Shown: in pieces, positions 1 to 6,356 of the stretch
How positions within the stretch are numbered: the first letter of the stretch is position 1
How the letters are laid out: every line of letters starts with the position of its first letter
NCBI GenBank assembly: GCA_937893485.1
Contig: CALBJL010000058.1
Location: 1-8,288 of the forward strand
From: an uncultured bacterium
Lineage (GTDB): Bacteria; Bacillota; Clostridia; Lachnospirales; Lachnospiraceae
Length of the DNA: 8,288 nt
Direction: 5' to 3'
The notes under the pieces: model-generated
The model's input: the letters and a program-made list of their open reading frames with translations, nothing else
Database searches by the model: none
Told to the model about the DNA's origin: nothing
Position numbers and translations under genes: made by a program

Positions 1-168
1 CTCATCTCCATCGTGCAAAGGCAGCAAAATCAGACATGGCTTTGCTCGCGCTGCATCTACAATGAATGATATGCCCGTGCTCACATGCCGCGTTACGTTA
101 TGAGCGTTTTACGTTGCATAACCTATGGCTGCCGGCGGCAGGCGCAGTAGTTCCCATCAGATGCGACG

Positions 169-200
169 TCTGTCCGGCGAAGTGCGAGCTCGTAGACAGA
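169..200 (+). other. Hairpin inside the left repeat with pairing conserved in the right copy
   Basis: TCTGTC (169-174) pairs with GACAGA (195-200). TGCG (183-186) pairs with CGTA (191-194) across an AGCT loop, leaving an 8-base bulge on the 5' side. In the right copy (8241-8272) three stem bases differ: C170 to T, C191 to T and T193 to C. Each change still allows Watson-Crick or G-U pairing in RNA read from the + strand. On the - strand the same differences would leave A-C mismatches. This hints at a + strand RNA, but it rests on only three substitutions. Confidence 0.45.
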
Positions 201-210
201 GCCGGCGGTA

Positions 211-285
211 CTTGGCAAAACAAAGCGAGACACCGACGGGCAGTCGGAGCAGCCTGACTGGGATACTGCTGTGACCGTCGCCAAG
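211..285 (+). other. Nested inverted repeats, possible RNA secondary structure
   Basis: Three stems nest inside one another. CTTGGC (211-216) pairs with GCCAAG (280-285), GACGG (235-239) with CCGTC (275-279), and CAGTC (241-245) with GACTG (256-260). An alternative small hairpin is CCGAC (233-237) with GTCGG (243-247). No T-run follows, so this is not a terminator. The equivalent part of the right copy is beyond the window, so conservation cannot be judged here. Confidence 0.45.
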
Positions 286-399
286 CAATCACAGTGTGCG
301 CAAAACAGACATGCTTGCGGGAGCTGCAAATACGAAACATGGTGCTCCCATGCCGCCAAATAATCACTAATCATAATTTCTATAGAGAAAGGAAAAGTC

Positions 400-1434
400 A
401 TGAACCCAAACAATGACAAACGCAAAAAAATCGTAATCGCACTTGTGCTGGCTACCATTGTAGTGATCCTAACCTATATCTTCAATAATTATGTGTTCAA
501 ACAGGAGCCGATCGCAAAAAACAGTTTTTATTTCAACACAATTATCGCCATCCAGCTCAATGATACGACGGATGAATCGCTGATTGACGACTGTTTTCAG
601 ATAGCAGATACCTATGAGCACTATTTCAGCCGCACTTTAAAGGGCAGCGATATTTATAACATCAACCATGCAGGCGGCGCACCGGTCAAAGTACACGAGG
701 AAACCGCAGAGCTGATCCGCTACGGCATCGCATTCGGCGAGCTGAGCGATGGTGTTTTTGACATCAGCATCGGTGCATTGACCGACCTGTGGGATATTCC
801 GAATAACGACGGCACGATCCCCGCACAGGCAGACATTGACGCGGCGCTTACCACGGTCGACTATCGACAGATCGTCGTAGAAGGCAATACCGTCACACTG
901 AAAAATCCCGATGCGGCACTCGATCTCGGCGGCATCGCCAAAGGCTATGTCGCTGACCGGATGCGGGAATATCTCAATGCACACGGTTCCGACGAAGGCT
1001 TTATCAATCTGGGCGGAAATGTGCTGACACTCGGACAGAAAGCAAATGGCGAAACCTACCACATCGGCATCCGCAAGCCATTTGGCGAAGACGGCGAGAC
1101 GATCACTGCCGTCGATGTCACAGACCGCAGCATCGTCACTTCCGGTCGCTACGAGCGCTATTTTGAAAAAGACGGCAGAATCTACCATCACATTCTCGAC
1201 CCAAAAACCGGTTATCCCTATGACAACGGTCTCAACGGTGTCACGATCCTCTCCGATTCCTCGATGGTCGGTGACGCACTGAGTACAATCTGCTTTGCAC
1301 TCGGACAGGAAAAAGGCACAGAGTTTTTATCCTCCATGCCCTCTAATGATTTTTTACAGCCAACACTGGCAGCCGAAACGACCTTACAGGCGATCTTCAT
1401 CGACGAAAACAATGACATGACCATCTACGAATAA
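400..1434 (+). CDS. apbE: ApbE family FAD:protein FMN transferase
   Basis: ApbE uses FAD and Mg2+ to attach FMN covalently to threonines of target proteins on the outer face of the membrane. The natural targets here are RnfG and RnfD. The 344-residue protein carries the family landmarks in order: FDISIGALTDLW (120-131), DLGGIAKGYVAD (175-186), INLGGNV (202-208), TSGRYERYF (248-256), HHILDPKTGYP (263-273) and GDALST (291-296), whose Asp and Thr are expected metal ligands. Residues 10-33 form one hydrophobic segment after KRKK. No lipobox cysteine is visible, so it looks like an uncleaved N-terminal anchor rather than the usual lipoprotein. The ATG is preceded by AAAGGAAAA (388-396), and no upstream start has a better site. 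The gene is monocistronic and convergent with the deacetylase. No clear promoter is visible between 358 and 390; CATAAT (372-377) could be a -10 but lacks a good -35. Confidence 0.95.
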   Translation: MNPNNDKRKKIVIALVLATIVVILTYIFNNYVFKQEPIAKNSFYFNTIIAIQLNDTTDESLIDDCFQIADTYEHYFSRTLKGSDIYNINHAGGAPVKVHEETAELIRYGIAFGELSDGVFDISIGALTDLWDIPNNDGTIPAQADIDAALTTVDYRQIVVEGNTVTLKNPDAALDLGGIAKGYVADRMREYLNAHGSDEGFINLGGNVLTLGQKANGETYHIGIRKPFGEDGETITAVDVTDRSIVTSGRYERYFEKDGRIYHHILDPKTGYPYDNGLNGVTILSDSSMVGDALSTICFALGQEKGTEFLSSMPSNDFLQPTLAAETTLQAIFIDENNDMTIYE

Positions 1435-1442
1435 CAGGAGCA

Positions 1443-2600
1443 TCAGTCCGGCACACGGCATCGCAATACCGTTGTACGCTCAGAATAAAGTGTCCTGCCA
1501 TACTTATAACAATAAGAACGTATCTTGTAATAGTAGGTCTTGCCTGGCTCAATGTTCCTGTCTTTATAAGTATAGGCATTGTCCTTTGATGCTTTTCTCG
1601 TCTTAATCAGTTCATATTTTCCGCCCTTTTCCTTGCGGTAAATCTCAAACCCATCGGGAATCAGCTGCTTCTTTTTCGACAGATCTGCATGCCACTGTAA
1701 CAACATACGCTTTGCCGAGACCTGTCCGCCGCCACTTGCCCCTTTCTCCCATTTCGGTTTCGCAACCTTTTGATTTTTCGGCTGTCCCAGCTCATCGATC
1801 CGCGCAAACCGGTAACCATCCGCTTTCAGATTTTTCAGGACGGTTTTCAGTGCATCTGCATTCGACGAGGAAACATTGTGCGTGAGAGTGATCGCCCCCT
1901 TATGGCAATAGGTTTTGAAATGGTCGATCACAGTCTGTACACCCGGCTGTTTATCAGGATTATAATCATTGTAGACAATGCTCCAGAAAATCGTTGTGTA
2001 GCCGAGATCCTGTGCAACCTTTAATACACGGTCACTGTACTCGCCCATCGGCGGACGCAGGTATTTGTCAAGTGTATAACCGGTCTTTTCTTTAAACAAC
2101 TGCTCCAATCCGGTCAATTCTTCCCTGATCTTCGTGGTCGATACCGACGGCAGGCTCGGATGGCTCATCGTATGGCTGCCTACGAGATGTCCTTCCCGCT
2201 TCATCCGCTTGCACAGCTCCGGATGTGATTTCACATAATGCCCAGTCACAAAAAAGACTGCCTTTGCATCATATGCCTGCAGCGCATCGAGCATTTTTGC
2301 CGTATATCCATTCTCATACCCACAGTCAAACGCGAAATAAATGACCTTTTCCGTCGCTTGATCGTCATAATAATAAGCATTGTATTTTGCGAGCGTCTTT
2401 GCAGTGTCTGCCCCCGACGGCGGCTCATGCTCCGTATTCCGCTGGATATACCATTCTTTTTTTGTATTGGAATACGCATTGTAATTGGTCGCCGCCTGTG
2501 TACACAATGGCTGTAGCAGCGGTGAAATACCGCACAGTAACACGAGCAGCCATGCCAGCAGGATGTTTGCGGTCTTTGCCAATCGTTGTTTATCCTTCAT
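1443..2600 (-). CDS. Secreted PdaA-like muramic acid deacetylase with C-terminal FN3-like domain
   Basis: The predicted 385-residue protein starts with a Sec signal (hydrophobic 12-30, likely cleavage after TQA at 34-36). A NodB polysaccharide deacetylase domain spans about 85-255 and an FN3-like domain about 286-385. The motifs resemble Bacillus PdaA, which removes the N-acetyl group from muramic acid on the way to cortex muramic delta-lactam: FDCGYENG (91-98, Asp92), FFVTGHYVK (116-124), the metal pair His143/His147 in SHTMSHP, RPPMGEYS (172-179) and LTHNVS (219-224). The tail shows FEIYRKEKGGKYELI and GKTYYYKIRSY, typical of FN3 modules in clostridial wall proteins. The ATG at 2600 is chosen because GGAGGGAG (2611-2604) lies just upstream. 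A longer in-frame start would run through the rnf terminator into rnfB. A spore-cortex role is inferred; a vegetative wall role is possible. No clear promoter of its own is visible. Confidence 0.88.
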   Translation of the reverse strand: MKDKQRLAKTANILLAWLLVLLCGISPLLQPLCTQAATNYNAYSNTKKEWYIQRNTEHEPPSGADTAKTLAKYNAYYYDDQATEKVIYFAFDCGYENGYTAKMLDALQAYDAKAVFFVTGHYVKSHPELCKRMKREGHLVGSHTMSHPSLPSVSTTKIREELTGLEQLFKEKTGYTLDKYLRPPMGEYSDRVLKVAQDLGYTTIFWSIVYNDYNPDKQPGVQTVIDHFKTYCHKGAITLTHNVSSSNADALKTVLKNLKADGYRFARIDELGQPKNQKVAKPKWEKGASGGGQVSAKRMLLQWHADLSKKKQLIPDGFEIYRKEKGGKYELIKTRKASKDNAYTYKDRNIEPGKTYYYKIRSYCYKYGRTLYSERTTVLRCRVPD

Positions 2601-2603
2601 AGA

Positions 2604-2611
2604 CTCCCTCC
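2604..2611 (-). promoter_or_regulatory. Ribosome binding site fixing the deacetylase start
   Basis: Read on the - strand this is GGAGGGAG, with core GGAGG six bases before the ATG at 2600. It rules out the longer in-frame start at 2768, which lies inside rnfB. Confidence 0.85.
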
Positions 2612-2620
2612 ATTTATAAT

Positions 2621-2658
2621 AGAAAAAAGCAGTATTGACCGTAGCCAATACTGCTTTT
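2621..2658 (-). terminator. Rho-independent terminator of the rnf operon
   Basis: On the - strand, GCAGTATTG (2654-2646) and CAATACTGC (2637-2629) form a 9-bp stem with an 8-base loop, followed by TTTTTT (2628-2623). Flanking A and T runs extend the stem by 4 bp. It lies 10 bases after the rnfB stop and about 10 bases before the deacetylase ribosome binding site. The deacetylase must therefore depend on read-through or on a promoter overlapping this structure. Confidence 0.9.
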
Positions 2659-2667
2659 GAATACATC

Positions 2668-3474
2668 CTATGCCTCGTGAATAAACTTGATAACCTTCTT
2701 CGGACACTTGTCTGCACAAGAACCGCAGTGTACACACTTTGCATAATCAATACGCGCGATATTATCAATCACAGTAATTGCACCGTGCTCACAAGTCTTC
2801 TCACACAGATGGCATCCGATACATCCTGCTCCGCAGGCATCAATCACTGCTTTACCCTTATTCTTGGATACGCAGCGAACAACGTACTGTGCATCATACG
2901 GAATGAGCTCGATCAGGCTCTTCGGACAGGTAGCAACACACTTGCCACATGCCTTACATGCCTCTTTATCAACCTTTGCGACACCATCCACAACATGAAT
3001 CGCGTCAAACGGACATGCCTTTACGCAGGAGCCATATCCCAGACATCCATAGTTACAGGTCTTTGGTCCGCCATTCGGCACATATTTCATAGCCGTACAA
3101 TCCATCAGACCGGTATAGTCATAATCTGCCTTGCTGACCTCTTTGTTTCCGGAACATTTTACGAATGCTACCATGCGGACGCTCTCATCCACCTTGACAC
3201 CCATGATCGCACCGATCTGTGCCGCAACCGTAGATCCGCCGACCGGACACTGGCTGATCGGGGCCTCGCCCTTTGCAATCGCAGCAGCCAGTCCGGAACA
3301 TCCGGCGTAACCACAGCCACCACAGTTATTTCCGGGCAGTACGCCCAGAATTGCTTCTTCTTTCTCATCTACCTCAACCGCAAGCTTTTCACCGGCAATG
3401 CCAAGGAAGAATCCAATTAAAACACCTGTGCAGCCAACCACAGCGGCGGCTACAAGAATTGCTGTTATATTCAT
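2668..3474 (-). CDS. rnfB: Rnf complex subunit B, multi-cluster ferredoxin-like electron entry subunit
   Basis: RnfB takes electrons from reduced ferredoxin on the cytoplasmic side and passes them into the membrane part of the complex. The 268-residue protein has an N-terminal membrane helix (4-27) and then a 4Fe-4S domain with Cys51, Cys54, Cys59 and Cys76 (NNCGGCGYAGCSG ... QCPVGG). Four ferredoxin-type cysteine sets follow: 140/144/150/154, 173/176/179/183, 218/221/224/228 and 247/250/253/257. Extra cysteines at 107, 126, 201 and 214 lie between them. That gives about five [4Fe-4S] clusters by motif count. It is the last gene of the operon. The ATG is preceded by GGAAGGAG (3488-3481), which overlaps the end of the rnfA stop codon. 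The terminator follows 10 bases after the stop. Confidence 0.96.
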   Translation of the reverse strand: MNITAILVAAAVVGCTGVLIGFFLGIAGEKLAVEVDEKEEAILGVLPGNNCGGCGYAGCSGLAAAIAKGEAPISQCPVGGSTVAAQIGAIMGVKVDESVRMVAFVKCSGNKEVSKADYDYTGLMDCTAMKYVPNGGPKTCNYGCLGYGSCVKACPFDAIHVVDGVAKVDKEACKACGKCVATCPKSLIELIPYDAQYVVRCVSKNKGKAVIDACGAGCIGCHLCEKTCEHGAITVIDNIARIDYAKCVHCGSCADKCPKKVIKFIHEA

Positions 3475-3487
3475 GTTCTTCTCCTTC

Positions 3488-4084
3488 CTAGATCATTCCT
3501 GAGAAGCCCATAAATGCGATTGACATCAGCGCTGCAGTGATCAGCACGATCGCTGTACCCCTGAAAGGCTTCGGAATATCATTGTACTGGATCTTCTCAC
3601 GGAGACCTGCCATCAGCACGATCGCAAGGAAGAATCCAAATGCAGTTGCAAAACCGTTTACCACACTCTCGATAATGCCATACTCTTTGGTTACATTTGT
3701 CAATGCAACACCGAGTACCGCACAGTTCGTGGTGATCAGCGGCAGATACACACCGAGTGACTCATATAACGGCGGCATCTTTTTCTTTAAAAACATCTCT
3801 ACAAACTGTACAAGACATGCAATGACCAGAATATAGACGATCGTCTTTAAATAGGTCAGGTCAATGCCGATACTCATCAGATAAGTATTTGCAAGAATGT
3901 ACTTATAAATCAGCGCTGTCACCAGTGAGGACAGTGTGATAACGAATATGACCGCACCGCCCATACCGGCAGCCGTCTCTGTCTTCTTTGATACGCCGAG
4001 GAACGGGCAGATACCTAAGAACTGACTCAGCACGACATTATTGACAATCGCAGAACCAACGGCGATCATTATGAGTTCTTTCAT
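3488..4084 (-). CDS. rnfA: Rnf complex subunit A, integral membrane protein
   Basis: RnfA is a six-helix membrane subunit that pairs with RnfE in inverted topology. In structures of related Rnf and NQR complexes the pair holds an iron-sulfur cluster within the membrane plane. The 198 residues match the family length. The motif SQFLGICPFLG carries Cys26 and LITTNCAVLG carries Cys121, the two expected ligands from this subunit. FGFFLAIVLMAGLREK near residues 149-164 is also typical. The start overlaps the rnfE stop by one base (TGATG), and an AAGGAGGT site sits inside the end of rnfE, so translation is probably coupled. The 13 bases to rnfB contain the rnfB ribosome binding site. Confidence 0.96.
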   Translation of the reverse strand: MKELIMIAVGSAIVNNVVLSQFLGICPFLGVSKKTETAAGMGGAVIFVITLSSLVTALIYKYILANTYLMSIGIDLTYLKTIVYILVIACLVQFVEMFLKKKMPPLYESLGVYLPLITTNCAVLGVALTNVTKEYGIIESVVNGFATAFGFFLAIVLMAGLREKIQYNDIPKPFRGTAIVLITAALMSIAFMGFSGMI

Positions 4085-4785
4085 CAGTCTGTTACCTCCT
4101 TCTTATCCGCACATACACTCGAATGTGCACAATTTGAGCAGTCGCCGCTTAAGCATCCGGCAGGCTCTGCCAAAGGCTTGCCCTTCTCCTCCATCTTGCG
4201 GCGGATAATGTTCATGCCTGCGACGAGGAATGCCAGCACAAGGAATGCACCGGGCGCCATAACGAAAATAGTGATCGGCGTAAACCAGCTCAGTGACAAT
4301 ACCTGTACACCGAAAATCTGTCCTGCTCCGAGGATTTCACGAACCAGTCCGATACAGGTCAGTCCGAGTGTGAAACCGAGTCCCATTCCGATACCATCGA
4401 AAATAGACGGTAATACGGGGTTTTTAGACGCATAACTCTCGGCACGCCCTAAAATAATACAGTTTACAACGATCAGCGGAATGTACACACCAAGCGCTGC
4501 GGACAGTGACTGTAAATATGCTTTCATCAAAAACTCTACGATCGTAACGAGTGATGCCACGATCACGATGAATGCCGGCATACGCACACCATCCGGAATA
4601 ATTTTACGAAATGCTGAGATCAGCAGGTTTGACAGTACTAAAACGACTGTCGTTGAAAGTCCCATACCTAATCCGTTGATCGCGGATGAGGTAACAGCCA
4701 GTGTCGGACACATACCGAGCATCAGCACAAATGTGGGGTTCTCTTTGATAATACCGTTATATAAACGTTCTACATACTTATTCAT
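4084..4785 (-). CDS. rnfE: Rnf complex subunit E, integral membrane protein with Cys-rich tail
   Basis: RnfE is the homologous partner of RnfA, also with six predicted helices. It contributes two cysteines to the intramembrane iron-sulfur site: Cys26 in LMLGMCPTLA and Cys109 in IVVNCIILGRAES. The 233-residue protein continues after the last helix into a basic linker (IIRRKMEEKGK) and a cytoplasmic tail with four clustered cysteines at 211, 216, 219 and 225, spaced C-x4-C-x2-C-x5-C. The tail is not part of the conserved membrane core and could bind a metal or an Fe-S cluster; that is inference. The start overlaps the rnfG stop by one base (TAATG), with AGGAGGTG placed inside the rnfG end, indicating translational coupling. 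Confidence 0.95.
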   Translation of the reverse strand: MNKYVERLYNGIIKENPTFVLMLGMCPTLAVTSSAINGLGMGLSTTVVLVLSNLLISAFRKIIPDGVRMPAFIVIVASLVTIVEFLMKAYLQSLSAALGVYIPLIVVNCIILGRAESYASKNPVLPSIFDGIGMGLGFTLGLTCIGLVREILGAGQIFGVQVLSLSWFTPITIFVMAPGAFLVLAFLVAGMNIIRRKMEEKGKPLAEPAGCLSGDCSNCAHSSVCADKKEVTD

Positions 4786-5396
4786 TACTGTGCACCTCCT
4801 AATTCTGCGCGGAAATAGGTAAGGGCTGCATTCACACCGTTTGCCATTGCCTTAGAAGTAATGGTCGCCCCGGAGATCGACTCGATCTCGTTGTCTGCGG
4901 AAGGTGTATTCTTTACAACTTCAAATGTATCCACCAGCTTATCCTTGAACTGCGAGTAGAAATCCTCATCCTCAGCCTTCATACCAAGTCCGGGAGTCTC
5001 TGCAATACTTGTAATGGAATATCCGTTCACGGTTCCGTCGTTTTTGATGCCGACAGAAAATGTAATGGTAGACTGGCTCGCATCCTTTGCGGTGACAGTC
5101 ACAACATAACCAATTGGTGAACCGGAAGCATCCTTTGCCACCTGAATATCATCAATGGAATCGGTATAGCCTGCCGCTACCACTTCTTCGGTGGCTGCGT
5201 CCTTATCAAAGCCCTCAAGAGCCTCAAAAGAATCCGCATCCGCAAATACCTCTTTGTATGCAGCCTGTGCCGCTGCTGCATTTGCATCCGCGATCGGCTG
5301 CTTGGTGATCTCATAGACGAGACCGAGTAAAAATCCAAGAATTAATGTAAACGCTGTGAGGATGGCGGCATCATGTACAATCTTTTTCGTATTCAT
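4785..5396 (-). CDS. rnfG: Rnf complex subunit G, covalent FMN-carrying protein
   Basis: RnfG is anchored by one N-terminal helix (about 10-29) with an extracytoplasmic FMN-binding domain. The acceptor motif ESISGATITS (172-181) places covalent FMN on Thr178, encoded at 4863-4865. The conserved AETPGLGMKAE (132-142) is also present. The 203-residue length fits the family. ApbE encoded at 400-1434 is the expected flavinylating enzyme. The ATG lies one base after the rnfD stop (TAGTATG) and follows an AAGGAGGG site within the rnfD end. The Ala/Asp-rich stretch at 36-75 is the variable part of the family. Confidence 0.95.
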   Translation of the reverse strand: MNTKKIVHDAAILTAFTLILGFLLGLVYEITKQPIADANAAAAQAAYKEVFADADSFEALEGFDKDAATEEVVAAGYTDSIDDIQVAKDASGSPIGYVVTVTAKDASQSTITFSVGIKNDGTVNGYSITSIAETPGLGMKAEDEDFYSQFKDKLVDTFEVVKNTPSADNEIESISGATITSKAMANGVNAALTYFRAELGGAQ

Positions 5397-5397
5397 A

Positions 5398-6339
5398 CTA
5401 TTTGCCCTCCTTCTTCTCTTTTACCTGACCAAATGCACGCGGGATCGTGATCTTCTCAATCATCGGAACGAGCAGGTTGCTCAGGATGATCGCGAAAGAA
5501 ACACCCTCTGCGTTTGCGCCGAAGCAACGGAACAGACCGGTCAGAATACCGCAGCAGATACCAAACACAATCCGTCCGCGCGGTGTGATCGGGCTGGTGA
5601 CATAGTCCGTCGCCATAAAGAATGCGCCGAGCATAATACCACCGCTGCATAACTGTGCAACGATATAATACATATCAAATCCGTGTCCGCCAAAGAGCAG
5701 CATAAAGATCACAAATGTAATCAGGTAGCTTGCTGGAATCGCAAGTGTGATGACGCCGAGCAAAATCAGAATGATCGCTCCGATCAGGATCGCAATCGTG
5801 CTCGTCTCACCGATCGTACCTGCCGTGCGTCCGATCAGGGCATCCATGCTGTTGATGATCTCACCGTTCCTCATCGCTGCAAGCGGTGTTGCTCCGGTAT
5901 AAGTATCCGTCTGGAAATTGGTCATATCGGCAGCGAATGCGATCAGCAGGAAGCAGCGCGCACCGAGTGCCGGGTTCATAAAGTTCTGACCAAGTCCGCC
6001 AAACATCATTTTAACGATCGCAATCGCGAATACACCGCCGAGGACTGCCTCCCACCACGGAAGATTCACCGGCAGGTTCAGTGCCAATAAAAGTCCGGTA
6101 ACGACAGCGCTCAGATCACTGATCGTGCTTTTTTTGTGAACAATTTTTTCAAACACCCACTCTGTGCCGACACAGCTTGCGATCGTGAGCACGATCAGCA
6201 GTAATGCCTTTGGTCCAAAGTTGAAAATACCAAACAGTGTCGTAGGCAGCAATGCCAGAATCACATATGCCATGATCCGGTTGGTAGAATCTTTCGCACG
6301 CACATGGGGTGATGATGAAACATGTAACATGTTATCCAT
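5398..6339 (-). CDS. rnfD: Rnf complex subunit D, membrane protein with covalent FMN
   Basis: RnfD is the NqrB-like multi-helix subunit, a leading candidate for the ion pathway. The 313-residue protein begins with a short hydrophilic stretch (SSSPHVRAKDSTNRIM, typical of RnfD) followed by a series of hydrophobic segments. The flavinylation motif DTYTGATPLA (145-154) puts covalent FMN on Thr151, encoded at 5887-5889. FGGLGQNFMNPALGAR (113-128) and the region around FMATDYVTSPITPRGR match conserved RnfD blocks. The ATG follows AAAGAGGTG, 17 bases after the rnfC stop. This is the only gap within the rnfC-to-rnfA run longer than one base. Confidence 0.96.
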   Translation of the reverse strand: MDNMLHVSSSPHVRAKDSTNRIMAYVILALLPTTLFGIFNFGPKALLLIVLTIASCVGTEWVFEKIVHKKSTISDLSAVVTGLLLALNLPVNLPWWEAVLGGVFAIAIVKMMFGGLGQNFMNPALGARCFLLIAFAADMTNFQTDTYTGATPLAAMRNGEIINSMDALIGRTAGTIGETSTIAILIGAIILILLGVITLAIPASYLITFVIFMLLFGGHGFDMYYIVAQLCSGGIMLGAFFMATDYVTSPITPRGRIVFGICCGILTGLFRCFGANAEGVSFAIILSNLLVPMIEKITIPRAFGQVKEKKEGK

Positions 6340-6356
6340 GTCTTACACCTCTTTCT

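Larger units (their letters stand above)
1..357 (+). repeat. Left copy of an unrecognised dispersed repeat (truncated by window edge)
   Basis: No convincing gene lies here. Positions 1-54 match 8064-8117 with one mismatch, and 145-216 match 8217-8288 with six mismatches in 72. The stretch between them is related but diverged and carries indels. A second partial module follows: 302-327 and 343-357 resemble 28-54 and 80-95, sharing the core CAGACATG, then GCTGC, then GTGCTC and ATGCCGC. The region is rich in short inverted repeats. It ends about 40 bases before apbE, so it may be transcribed as, or may control, the apbE leader. The upstream part of the element lies outside the window. I do not recognise the family; a structured RNA or a non-autonomous mobile repeat are the main options. 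Confidence 0.8.

Noticed and set aside
66..257. Short + strand frame in the left repeat, and - strand frames at 98-367 and 123-458
   Set aside because: They lie inside repeat sequence with many inverted modules and lack ribosome binding sites. Their length reflects GC-rich repeat composition. Similar peptide fragments (such as SSRKHVCFA) appear from both repeat copies, which follows from the DNA repeat rather than a conserved protein.
1..357. CRISPR array or tandem satellite
   Set aside because: The repeated modules differ in length and spacing and occur in both orientations; there are no regular short repeats with unique spacers.
2601..2768. Longer start for the deacetylase at 2768
   Set aside because: It would overlap the end of rnfB and run through the rnf terminator. 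The ATG at 2600 has a strong GGAGGGAG site and a normal signal peptide directly after it.
2635..3420. Long + strand open frame of 261 codons opposite rnfB
   Set aside because: It is antisense to a clear rnfB gene, has no ribosome binding site, and its sequence is explained by the reverse of rnfB codons. The same applies to 637-1191 (-) opposite apbE.
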